DNA of 64,000 nucleotides from JAFGVL01 sp031553685 (GTDB taxonomy: Bacteria > Bacteroidota > Bacteroidia > Bacteroidales > Paludibacteraceae), in the NCBI GenBank assembly GCA_031553685.1, contig JAVBLE010000011.1, positions 26,889-90,888 of the forward strand, read 5' to 3'. Under the pieces are notes generated by a model. The model did not search any database. It had not been told where the DNA came from and worked only from the letters and a program-made list of their open reading frames with translations. Positions within the stretch are counted from its first letter, which is position 1. Every line of letters starts with the position of its first letter. Both the position numbers and the translations under genes were made by a program. Shown here piece after piece: positions 34,538-42,040 of the stretch.

Positions 34538-36058
34538 TTAGTTGATCAAGCACTTACCGGTCATTTCTTGCGGTTGTGCTATATTCAATATTTTACAGAT
34601 TGACGGAGCTACATCGGCAAGGATACCGCTTTGCACTTTGGCATTTTTGTCCTTCGTGACATATACAAACGGCACCGGATTAAGCGAATGAGCCGTATTC
34701 GGCGATCCGTCGTTGTTTGCCACATGGTCGGCGTTGCCGTGGTCGGCTATGATAATCGCTTCGTATCCGTTTGCCTTGGCTGCTTCGATGGTTTGTCGCA
34801 AGCAAGTATCTACAGCGATCACCGCTTTTTCTACCGCTTCGTAAATACCGGTATGCCCCACCATATCACCATTGGCAAAATTTACCACAATAAAATCAAA
34901 TTTTTTAGTATTAATCGCATTTACCAAAGCATCGGTTACTTCGTAAGCGCTCATTTCGGGCTTCAGGTCGTAAGTAGCTACTTTGGGCGACGGTATCAGT
35001 ATGCGTTCTTCGCCGGGGAAAGGTTCTTCTCTTCCGCCATTAAAGAAAAATGTAACATGGGCATATTTTTCAGTTTCGGCAATATGCAATTGCGTTTTAC
35101 CAAGTTTCGAAAGATATTCGCCTAAAGTATTTTTCACATTATCTTTATCAAAAAGCACATGAACACCCTTAAAATTAGGATCATAAGGTGTCATGCTAAA
35201 GAAATGTAGATTGGGGATCACCTTCATATTCTGTTCCGGCACATCAAATTGCGAAAGCACTTCGGTCAATTCCTTAGCGCGGTCGTTGCGGTAGTTGAAA
35301 AAGATAACCACATCACCCTTTTCAATTTTCGCCACCGGATTTCCAATTGCATCTACATGCACAATCGGCTTGATAAATTCGTCGGTAACGCCTTCGTTAT
35401 ACGATTCTTGCATAGCTTGCACCATATTGATCGATGCTTTGCCCACACCCTTTACCATCAAATTATATGCTTCGGCAACACGCTCCCAGCGTTTATCGCG
35501 GTCCATCGCGTAATAGCGCCCGATGATCGACGCAATCTTTCCGCCGGTAGTAGCCAGGTGTTTTTCCAATTGTTCGATAAAACCCTTACCGCTTTTCGGG
35601 TCGGTATCGCGCCCGTCCATAAAACAATGAACATACGATTTGGTAATCCCGTAATCCTTCGAAATATCGGTCAGCTTAAGCAAATGCTCCAGCGAACTGT
35701 GCACGCCCCCATCCGAAACCAAACCTAAAAAATGAATACTCTTATTATTTACCTTGGCGTAAGTATATGCCTTGATAATTTCAATATTTTGCTGGATAGT
35801 ATTTTCGCGGCAAGCCTTATTGATTTTCACCAAATCCTGATACAACACGCGCCCCGCACCAATATTAAGGTGTCCCACTTCCGAGTTGCCCATTTGTCCG
35901 TCGGGCAGCCCAACATCCTCGCCCGAAGCTTGGAGTTGCGTATGCGGATAATTTGCCAGCAAATAATCCCAATAAGGAGTAGGAGAGGAATAAATGACAT
36001 CAGATTTGGAGTGGTTACCAATGCCCCAACCATCGCAAATTACTAAAAGTGCTTTCAT
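34538..36058 (-). CDS. gpmI: 2,3-bisphosphoglycerate-independent phosphoglycerate mutase
   Basis: Interconverts 3- and 2-phosphoglycerate through a phosphoserine intermediate, with two Mn ions. 506 residues. LVICDGWGIG has the first metal Asp, GNSEVGHLNIGAGR the catalytic Ser, and IADHGNADHVANNDGSPNTAHSLNPVPFV the later metal ligands. A -7 box TACCTTTG lies at about 36094-36101 on the minus strand. Complete and ordinary. Confidence 0.96.
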   Translation of the reverse strand: MKALLVICDGWGIGNHSKSDVIYSSPTPYWDYLLANYPHTQLQASGEDVGLPDGQMGNSEVGHLNIGAGRVLYQDLVKINKACRENTIQQNIEIIKAYTYAKVNNKSIHFLGLVSDGGVHSSLEHLLKLTDISKDYGITKSYVHCFMDGRDTDPKSGKGFIEQLEKHLATTGGKIASIIGRYYAMDRDKRWERVAEAYNLMVKGVGKASINMVQAMQESYNEGVTDEFIKPIVHVDAIGNPVAKIEKGDVVIFFNYRNDRAKELTEVLSQFDVPEQNMKVIPNLHFFSMTPYDPNFKGVHVLFDKDNVKNTLGEYLSKLGKTQLHIAETEKYAHVTFFFNGGREEPFPGEERILIPSPKVATYDLKPEMSAYEVTDALVNAINTKKFDFIVVNFANGDMVGHTGIYEAVEKAVIAVDTCLRQTIEAAKANGYEAIIIADHGNADHVANNDGSPNTAHSLNPVPFVYVTKDKNAKVQSGILADVAPSICKILNIAQPQEMTGKCLIN

Positions 36059-36187
36059 ACTATAGGATTTTTTGCAAAATAAAAAAACGGTGCAAAGGTA
36101 ATGAATTATTATGAAACAACATGTTACTATATCTTAAACCTTGTTTCTGTCAAGAACATCTTACATTTCGAAAGCAGATGAACATTT

Positions 36188-36222
36188 TGCAACCATATTG
36201 CATTCTACAATTATTACCTTTG
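36188..36222 (+). promoter_or_regulatory. Promoter with inverted repeat ahead of the P-type ATPase
   Basis: The -7 box is TACCTTTG (36215-36222). TGCAA-ccata-TTGCA (36188-36202) is an inverted repeat in the -33 region, of the size and form used by Fur-family regulators. The Fur-family gene downstream (38369) is the obvious candidate to bind it. Inference from layout. Confidence 0.5.
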
Positions 36223-36248
36223 TCCTATTATTTTTAAAATAAAATTTC

Positions 36249-38204
36249 ATGAAACTACCATTGAAAGATAAAAAATTCCTGTTTCTGCTTTTCGCGGTAA
36301 TTTTAGCCGTGTTTTTAGAAATATTATCAATCACAGGCGTTGAAATACCAATGCCGTTTGCACCCTTTATTTACGGAGCATTCATTCTGATTATCGGTTA
36401 CGAAGTGCTTTGGGAAGGTGTGAAAGCATTGTTTAAACTCAATTTTTCAAGCATTAATCTGTTAATGTTGATTGCGGTTTGTGCAGCTTTTTATCTGCGC
36501 GAATATCCCGAAGCCGCCGTAGTAATCGTTCTGTATGTAATGGGCGAAAAACTCGAAGACATCGGCATCGAAAACAGCCTGTCGGCATTAGACGATTTGG
36601 TAAGCAACGCACCTAAAACAGCACTGGTAAAAGAAACCGGCGAAACAAAGCCTATTGAAGAAATTATGGTTGACTCCATCATTCAGATAAAACCGCACGA
36701 TATGATACCATTGGACGGCGTTATTGAGTTTGGCGAAACTTCGGTCGATGAGTCGTCCATAACAGGCGAACCCATCCCAAAGGAAAAAATCAAAGGCGAC
36801 ACTGTCTTTGCCGGAACTCTGAACAAGAACGGATTTATCGAAATACGAACCACCAAATTAGCCAAAGACACTACATTTGCTCAAATTGTAGAACTCACTT
36901 ACGAGGCACAACACAACAAATCGGAAGCACAGAAATTTATTCAGAAATTTGCCGGCATATATACACCTATTATAATAGTGTTGGCATTGGGATTATTCCT
37001 CGTTCCCGTATTTTTGTTGGGACAAGATTTAAACCATTGGCTCAATCAGGCAATCACTCTGTTAGTAATTTCCTGCCCCTGCGCCTTGGTGATATCCACG
37101 CCGGTAGCCATTTATTCGGCTATCGGGAATGCCTCCACCAAAGGAATACTGATCAAAGGCGGAAAATACCTCGAAGCCTTTGCCACAGTAAAAGCCATCG
37201 GTTTGGACAAAACGCGCACGATCACTTACGGCAAACCGGTTGTATCCGATGTCATCACCCTGAATGATACTGATACCGAAGAACTGCTTTCGTGCAGCGC
37301 CGGCGCAGAACTTTTTTCAGAGCACCCTTTGGCGCAAGCCATTGTCGATTACGCCAAAAGAGAAGGTTTCGAGCCACATTTGGCAGAACAGTTCGAAAGT
37401 GTTGTGGGCAAAGGAGCGCGTGCAAGCTGCATTACTTGCGGCGAAGCGCCTGTTTTGGTCGGACAGATGAATTTTATCGAGCAACACTATCCGGTTAGCG
37501 ACGAAGCAAAAGAAATTGCCGGACGACTTTCGGACGAGGGAAAAACCTGCGTGCTGGCAGCCTGCGACGAAGGTGTGAAAGGCATTATCGCGCTTACCGA
37601 CGAAATAAAACCCGACAGCGCACAAGCCATCAAAGAACTGCAACAACTTGGCATAGAGCCCGTTATGATTACCGGCGACAACAAAAAAGCGGCTCAATAT
37701 GTGGCTTCGTCAGTTGGTATTAAATCGGTGTTTGGCGAGTTGCTGCCGCAAAATAAAGTGGAAGTAATCAAAGACTTATTGTCAAAATATAACAGCGTAG
37801 CCATGGTGGGCGATGGCGTGAATGACGCGCCTGCCTTAGCCGAATCGACGGTTGGTATTGCCATGGGAGCCGCCGGAAGCGATACTGCAATCGAAGTCTC
37901 GAACATCGCTTTGATGAACGATAAACTGTCGCTCATCCCGTTTCTGGTTCGGTTGAGCCGCAGGACGGTTGCCACCATAAAGCGAAATACCGTTGGGGCA
38001 ATCGCCGTAAAGATTGTATTTATCTTGTTGGCATTTTTAGGGTATAGCAATTTGGTAATGGCAATTGCTGCCGATGTCGGTGTTATGCTGGTTGTGGTAT
38101 TGCTTAGTTTACGGTTAATGTTGTTCGAACAAAAACAAAAGCCTAATTTTGGAACAAAAACAGCCGCAAACCAAAGAAAACCTGATTGTGGTTGCGGGCA
38201 TTAA
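36249..38204 (+). CDS. Heavy-metal (Zn/Cd-type) P1B ATPase with variant phosphorylation motif
   Basis: Metal-efflux P-type ATPase, 651 residues, no N-terminal HMA domain. Membrane helices flank the actuator domain (SSITGEP), the CPC metal site (ISCPCALVIS), the P-domain and the hinge GDGVNDAPALAES. The phosphorylation motif reads DKTRTIT where DKTGTLT is expected: Gly replaced by Arg (codon CGC near 37213). The C-terminus PDCGCGH is a Cys/His tail suited to metal binding. A Fur-family regulator follows, and a possible operator lies in the promoter. Zn2+ or Cd2+ is the likely cargo. Confidence 0.87.
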   Translation: MKLPLKDKKFLFLLFAVILAVFLEILSITGVEIPMPFAPFIYGAFILIIGYEVLWEGVKALFKLNFSSINLLMLIAVCAAFYLREYPEAAVVIVLYVMGEKLEDIGIENSLSALDDLVSNAPKTALVKETGETKPIEEIMVDSIIQIKPHDMIPLDGVIEFGETSVDESSITGEPIPKEKIKGDTVFAGTLNKNGFIEIRTTKLAKDTTFAQIVELTYEAQHNKSEAQKFIQKFAGIYTPIIIVLALGLFLVPVFLLGQDLNHWLNQAITLLVISCPCALVISTPVAIYSAIGNASTKGILIKGGKYLEAFATVKAIGLDKTRTITYGKPVVSDVITLNDTDTEELLSCSAGAELFSEHPLAQAIVDYAKREGFEPHLAEQFESVVGKGARASCITCGEAPVLVGQMNFIEQHYPVSDEAKEIAGRLSDEGKTCVLAACDEGVKGIIALTDEIKPDSAQAIKELQQLGIEPVMITGDNKKAAQYVASSVGIKSVFGELLPQNKVEVIKDLLSKYNSVAMVGDGVNDAPALAESTVGIAMGAAGSDTAIEVSNIALMNDKLSLIPFLVRLSRRTVATIKRNTVGAIAVKIVFILLAFLGYSNLVMAIAADVGVMLVVVLLSLRLMLFEQKQKPNFGTKTAANQRKPDCGCGH

Positions 38205-38214
38205 AAAAAACGAC

Positions 38215-38335
38215 AACAGTTCGTCTTGTCGAGCGGAGTCGAGACATCGCATGATAGGTTTGGTCTTCTGTGATGTCTCCATGCGTTCGCTTCGTGCCTT
38301 CGCTCACTTGGTCGACAGGACGGCATTTATTTAGT
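38215..38335. repeat. Palindromic repeat between the ATPase and Fur genes
   Basis: GTCGAGCGGAGTCGAGACATC on the left is complementary in part to GATGTCTCCATGCG..GGTCGAC on the right. The right half recurs inverted at 45150-45205. An ORF running through it to the Fur frame is not credible. Confidence 0.65.
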
Positions 38336-38368
38336 CAACATACATTTAAACGCTACCAACCAAAAGAA

Positions 38369-38779
38369 ATGAATCCCGAATTAGCCGCCAAACTCGAATA
38401 CAGGGAAATTAAACCAACAGCCATGCGTATATTAGTTCTGAAAATATTATTGGAACAAAAACATGCGCTTGGGCTCAATGATTTGGAATTGCTGTTCGAT
38501 AAAGTGGATAGAGTAACTTTGTTTCGCACCCTGAAAACATTTGAGAAACATCACTTAATCCATCGTATCGATGATGGAACCGGAGCTATAAAATACGCCT
38601 TGTGCGAAGATGACTGTGATTGTACACACGAGTTGCATATTCATTTCCACTGTGCCGGCTGCGGAAAAACATACTGTTTCCCAAATAGTAATGCTCCAAC
38701 CATAACATTACCCCATAATTTCAAAATGCAGGAAATGAATCTTGTGGTCAAAGGGATTTGTGATAAATGTCTTTTGTAG
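38369..38779 (+). CDS. Fur-family transcriptional regulator (Zur-like)
   Basis: 136 residues from MNPELAAKLEYREIKPTAMR (ATG 38369); an upstream in-frame extension is encoded by the repeat and is rejected. The N-terminal winged helix (VDRVTLFRTLKTFEKHHLIHRI) and C-terminal metal/dimerisation domain with HxHFHCAGCGKTYC and a terminal CDKC are intact. Cys pairs suggest a structural Zn. Adjacent to a metal-efflux ATPase, so probably its regulator. Confidence 0.87.
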   Translation: MNPELAAKLEYREIKPTAMRILVLKILLEQKHALGLNDLELLFDKVDRVTLFRTLKTFEKHHLIHRIDDGTGAIKYALCEDDCDCTHELHIHFHCAGCGKTYCFPNSNAPTITLPHNFKMQEMNLVVKGICDKCLL

Positions 38780-38810
38780 TCAGGGCTTCACTTAAAGTGA
38801 AACCCTGACT
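38778..38810 (+). terminator. Hairpin terminator (copy of 58813-58847)
   Basis: AGTCAGGG-CTTCAC/GTGAAA-CCCTGACT right at the Fur stop codon. Nearly the same hairpin occurs at 58813-58847. Confidence 0.65.
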
Positions 38811-38844
38811 GTAAAATATCCTCCTATATATTCAAAAAAATCAA

Positions 38845-38852
38845 TATATTTG
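38845..38852 (+). promoter_or_regulatory. -7 box (TATATTTG) of structured RNA copy 2
   Basis: TATATTTG, embedded in a ~50-bp block (38828-38878) repeated at 7544-7594. Confidence 0.6.
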
Positions 38853-38913
38853 TTGCTCAAATCAAAACCAATTTAGATACAAAACAGGAAAACCGATAAT
38901 TAAAATATATTAG

Positions 38914-39087
38914 AAAAAAGCGTTTAGCTTTATTCTTGCATTCGAAACTTCAGAAATTTCATTATGCTACAAGAGTAAGTCCGACGCTCACGCTATTGTA
39001 TATACATGGCGTGGGCTTACTCTATTTGTAGCAAAGGTAATCTGAAGACCTCGAATGCGAATAATGTTCAAGTCCCACGCTTTTTTT
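38914..39087 (+). ncRNA. Structured RNA family 1, copy 2 (leader or sRNA)
   Basis: Closing helix AAAAAAGCGT (38914-38923) with ACGCTTTTTT (39077-39086). Then TATTC..GCATTCGA with TCGAATGCGAATA (38931-38945/39051-39063), CTTCAGA/TCTGAAG (38948-38954/39041-39047), GCTACAA/TTGTAGC (38966-38972/39026-39032), GAGTAAG/CTTACTC (38973-38979/39016-39022) and CTCACGC/GCGTGGG (38987-38993/39009-39015). Compared with copy 1 the helices keep position while bases change on both sides. Conserved unpaired GAAACTT and GACGCTCACGCT are likely key sites. The lipoprotein start is 53 nt further on. Confidence 0.72.
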
Positions 39088-39140
39088 ATTTATACTAATT
39101 CGCTTTTGGGGACTTGGAGCAATAAATAACTTCAAGTATT

Positions 39141-39650
39141 ATGAGAAAATTTAATTTTTTATTGATGAAAGCTTTGTTGGTTTTTAGTTTGCTATGCGTT
39201 ATTCCTTCGTGCAAAGATGACGACAAAGAGGATAACGATGGAACAAATAATGGAAATAACACCGAAAAACCTGTTCCTGATCCAGAAGGGACAATAACTG
39301 CAAATCTTGGCCGTATATTCTTAGGAGGAGGCTTCAATGTAGATTGGATAAGTCCTAATGATATGCAAAGAACCCCTGACCACTGTATGGGAGGTGATTG
39401 TGGGTATTATCGCATTTCATTTTGTAATGTAGGCGAAGTATCTGGACTGGGAAGTATCAATAAAATACCCACATTAGGTTATGCTCCTACAGCTGCGTGT
39501 GAAAAGGGACATGGCTATGTAATAAAATGCGAGATAAATGGACAGCAAGAAGTATCGTATGCCCGTTTATATATTGTAGAACCAATTATTAGTACTGGTG
39601 GTGGCATTATGGGAGCCAAAGTAAAATACCAATATCCTTGGAACCCATAA
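39141..39650 (+). CDS. Putative lipoprotein of unknown function
   Basis: 169 residues. Signal sequence with a lipobox-like VIPSC, then an acidic, Asn-rich flexible tether (KDDDKEDNDGTNNGNN). The Asp residues after the Cys fit Bacteroidetes lipoproteins. The folded part contains HCMGGDCGYYRISFCNVGEV, with Cys residues that may pair. No family recognised. Downstream of structured RNA copy 2. Its stop codon lies inside a motif that is repeated at 7722-7759. Confidence 0.65.
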   Translation: MRKFNFLLMKALLVFSLLCVIPSCKDDDKEDNDGTNNGNNTEKPVPDPEGTITANLGRIFLGGGFNVDWISPNDMQRTPDHCMGGDCGYYRISFCNVGEVSGLGSINKIPTLGYAPTAACEKGHGYVIKCEINGQQEVSYARLYIVEPIISTGGGIMGAKVKYQYPWNP

Positions 39651-39679
39651 AAAGAAATCACAACAGCGTCGGGTTGTAA
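39645..39679 (+). repeat. 3' module shared with 7722-7759
   Basis: CCATAAAAAGAAA, then ATCACAACAGCGTCGGG and TTGTAA; identical to 7722-7759 except for a 3-nt length difference in the A-run. The lipoprotein stop TAA is part of it. ACAAC/GTTGT can form a small hairpin. A terminator follows in both places. Confidence 0.7.
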
Positions 39680-39685
39680 AAGCAG

Positions 39686-39719
39686 AAACTCCCAAGCCGG
39701 AATGGTTTGGGAGTTTTTT
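39686..39719 (+). terminator. Terminator after the lipoprotein gene
   Basis: AAACTCCCAA-CC/GG-TTGGGAGTTTTTT. Confidence 0.85.
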
Positions 39720-39866
39720 GCTTATAGCAATATTCTTTAGTAATACCCTTTGTCTTTCTAATTATAGTTACATTATTTCAAAATATCCAAATAACGCTGC
39801 AAGGCTTGTTTCTCGACTTCAGCTACCAGTATATAAAAATCAGTTTGGTCGTTTTTTTTGGTGTGA

Positions 39867-40065
39867 TTTCTCCAAAGCTGTGTAGTATCGTCTTTTATCT
39901 TCGTTAAACAAAGATTACAAAGTTTGATGTTTCCTGATGGAATTTTATATGATAAAAAAAGTGGCAAGATTGAACCTCTTTCTGTGAACTCAATATTTAC
40001 TTATTCTGCTTTATTATCAGGTAGTTGTGGGGAAAAAGAAAAGGGACTTTGTGGTAAAAAAACCA
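39867..40065 (+). pseudogene. Remnant of a site-specific (serine-type) recombinase C-terminus
   Basis: After a stop at 39864 the frame reads ...FVKQRLQSLMFPDGILYDKK, then IEPLSVNSIFTYSALLSGSCGEKEKG. This resembles the FPEGI.YD...RT..VN.IF..IA..SG tail of Bacteroidetes serine recombinases, without any catalytic or DNA-binding part. The frame then runs into the complement of tRNA-Leu. It lies next to tRNA genes, a usual integration place. I treat it as a decayed scrap; homology is judged by eye only. Confidence 0.45.
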
Positions 40066-40075
40066 CAAAATCCCC
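40030..40075 (-). terminator. Terminator of the tRNA operon
   Basis: GGGATTTTGTGGT/ACCACAAAGTCCC on the minus strand followed by TTTTCTTTTTCCCC. Confidence 0.85.
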
Positions 40076-40080
40076 TCTTG

Positions 40081-40165
40081 TACTCCGGGCGGGACTTGAA
40101 CCCGCACGATCGCGATGATCACAGGATTTTAAGTCCTGCGTGTCTACCAATTCCACCACCAGAGC
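40081..40165 (-). tRNA. tRNA-Leu (anticodon TAA)
   Basis: 85 nt with a long variable arm. The anticodon arm CAGGA-CTTAAAA-TCCTG gives TAA; the T arm is GCGGGTTCAAGTCCCGC. Acceptor GCTCTGG pairs with CCGGAGT, with discriminator A. CCA is not encoded. Confidence 0.95.
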
Positions 40166-40194
40166 GTTTTTCTCACTTGAAAAACTTTTTTTCT

Positions 40195-40270
<76 letters not shown>

Positions 40271-40294
40271 AATAATTTTTTGTTGTTTTGCATT

Positions 40295-40369
40295 TGTCTT
40301 GCCAAGGTCGGGTTTCCCCCGCGATAACCATTTGGGCAAGTCGTGCTCTACCAACTGAGCTACTTTCGC
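40295..40369 (-). pseudogene. Degenerate tRNA-Gly copy
   Basis: The first ~30 nt (acceptor 5' strand, complete D arm, start of the anticodon stem) are identical to the functional tRNA-Gly next door. After GCACGAC the sequence is scrambled: an altered GCC-like loop with no closing stem, and no matching T arm or acceptor 3' strand. It cannot fold as a tRNA. Confidence 0.7.
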
Positions 40370-40501
40370 AAAATTTCTGTAGCTTTCGCATTTTGCGACT
40401 GCAAATATAAGCCGTTTTTTTTAATATTTCTATTTTTTCATCCGATTTTTAGCAGAAAAAGTTACTTTTGTGTAATCGTTTAATCGTTAAATTGTTTAAT
40501 C

Positions 40502-41467
40502 GTGAAAAAAATAATATTTTCTTTCCTGTCAATTCTTTTCTTTTTTTCTTGTACAAACAAAGTGCAGCAGCCTGCAAATACGCCCAAAGAAGACTCTGTA
40601 ACAGTAAATGTACCAACTTTCAATGCCGACTCTGCCTACCACTATATCAAAACACAAGTCGATTTCGGACCACGAACCCCCAACAGTCCCGCACACGAAG
40701 CCTGCGGAGATTATCTAATCCAAGAAATGAACCGTTTCGGAGCAATCGTAACCGTTCAAAAAGCCGACCTGAAAGGCTGGGACGGAAAAACACTAAAAGC
40801 TCGCAATATAATCGGCACATACAATCCCGAAAAGAAAACCCGCGTTCTGTTACTCTCACACTGGGATTCCCGCCCATGGAGCGACAACGACCCAAACCCC
40901 GCCAACCGCAATAAACCCGTCGACGGCGCCAACGACGGTGCCAGCGGCGTAGGCGTACTCATCGAAATAGCGCGCCAAATGCAACAACAAAAACCCGAAA
41001 TCGGCGTCGACATCCTCTTTGTCGATATGGAAGACTACGGCAGCCAATCCAACGAAGACTCCTGGTGCCTAGGCACACAATACTGGGCACGCAACCCGCA
41101 CACGCCCGGCTACAAAGCACAATACGGCATCTTGCTCGATATGGTAGGCGCTCCCAACGCCACTTTCCCGCGCGAAGGGTTCTCCATGCGCTATGCCTCC
41201 AACATAGTCGACAAAGTATGGAAAACCGCCGACGAAAGCGGCTTCGGAAACTATTTCCTCAACAAGCAAGGCAGTTTCATCACCGACGACCATGTCCCCA
41301 TCATCCAAATAGCCGGCATCCCGACCATCGACATCATTCACCTCACCGACAACGGTTTCGGCGCCTATTGGCACACACAAGACGACACCCTGAAAAACAT
41401 AGACAAAAATACCCTGAAAGCCGTCGGGACAACACTCCTCAATGTCATTTATAACGAAAAAGAATAA
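40502..41467 (+). CDS. M28-family lipoprotein, glutaminyl-peptide cyclotransferase-like
   Basis: 321 residues from a GTG start (MKKIIFSFLSILFFFSCTNK); FFFSC is a lipobox, so it is a lipoprotein. The M28 zinc-enzyme fold is shown by SHWDSRPWSDNDP, DGANDGASGVGVLIEIAR, DMEDYGS and DDHVPIIQIAGIPTIDI. The variant ligand set and W/D-rich loops are those of glutaminyl cyclases rather than aminopeptidases. Many Bacteroidetes exports start with Gln after signal cleavage, which such an enzyme would convert to pyroglutamate. Some GTG uncertainty, but no ATG is available before the signal sequence. Confidence 0.82.
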   Translation: MKKIIFSFLSILFFFSCTNKVQQPANTPKEDSVTVNVPTFNADSAYHYIKTQVDFGPRTPNSPAHEACGDYLIQEMNRFGAIVTVQKADLKGWDGKTLKARNIIGTYNPEKKTRVLLLSHWDSRPWSDNDPNPANRNKPVDGANDGASGVGVLIEIARQMQQQKPEIGVDILFVDMEDYGSQSNEDSWCLGTQYWARNPHTPGYKAQYGILLDMVGAPNATFPREGFSMRYASNIVDKVWKTADESGFGNYFLNKQGSFITDDHVPIIQIAGIPTIDIIHLTDNGFGAYWHTQDDTLKNIDKNTLKAVGTTLLNVIYNEKE

Positions 41468-41489
41468 TTTAATTTAAAACCATAAAAAT

Positions 41490-41741
41490 ATGGAAACCCT
41501 AACCCAATCCACCAGCATGCCCTATTGGGCAATAATCTTGTTAATCATCGCCATACTCGTCGATTTAGTCGTGCGCGGCATGGCACTGTGGAAAGCCGCC
41601 CGCAACACACAGCGCCTCTGGTTCATCGCCCTGTTGTTCATCAACAGCATGGCAATTTTACCCATTATTTATCTACTCACCGAAAAAAAGAAAGAAGAAA
41701 ACAAAAACCAATCCGAAGCCACTGACCAACCCACAGTATAA
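41490..41741 (+). CDS. DUF5652-like small membrane protein
   Basis: 83 residues with two membrane helices (about 12-30 and 42-60), a conserved RGMALWKAARNTQRLWFIALL linker and a charged tail. This pattern recurs as a small uncharacterised family (DUF5652). 22 nt after the M28 gene. Role unknown. Confidence 0.75.
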   Translation: METLTQSTSMPYWAIILLIIAILVDLVVRGMALWKAARNTQRLWFIALLFINSMAILPIIYLLTEKKKEENKNQSEATDQPTV

Positions 41742-42035
41742 AAAACCATTAGGGCGCGCTCCCGCCGCATTCCCATTTTGCTTTGTACAGACGCGATTAA
41801 TCGCGTCTGTACCCTGTCCGGCGGGGTCGGGCTATCCGCTATACTCCTCGCTCGCATACCTATTCGGGTTGTAGAGACGCAAGATTTTGCGTCTCTACTG
41901 CATTCCCAATCCGGTTCGCTGCGGGGTGCCGCCGGTGGCTGAGCGCAGTCGAAGTCATCCCTCGCGCGTCCGCATACGCGGGTTGGCTCGCCGTCCCTTT
42001 CACAATTAAAAATCTGAAAAATTAAAGCTGAAATA
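41742..42035. repeat. Dispersed repeat cluster before dacB
   Basis: Nearly 300 bp without a gene. It holds GTACAGACGC/GCGTCTGTAC (41785-41812), GTAGAGACGC/GCGTCTCTAC (41871-41898, again at 60125-60152), GGGGTCGGGCTATCCGCT (41823-41840, inverted at 17875) and a GGCTGAGCGCAGTCGAAG unit (41937-41954). Different repeat families are nested together. Confidence 0.75.
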
Positions 42036-42040
42036 TTTTT

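Noticed and set aside
38270..38368. N-terminal extension of the Fur-family regulator
   Set aside because: The codons lie in a dispersed palindrome; MNPELAAK at 38369 is the normal family start.
39773..39967. 64-residue minus-strand frame ending VEKQALQRYLDILK
   Set aside because: Looks somewhat protein-like but overlaps the recombinase remnant on the other strand, has no promoter and no recognised family; could be another decayed scrap, not enough to annotate.
40295..40369. Second functional tRNA-Gly
   Set aside because: Only the 5' half matches; anticodon stem, T arm and acceptor 3' strand are missing.
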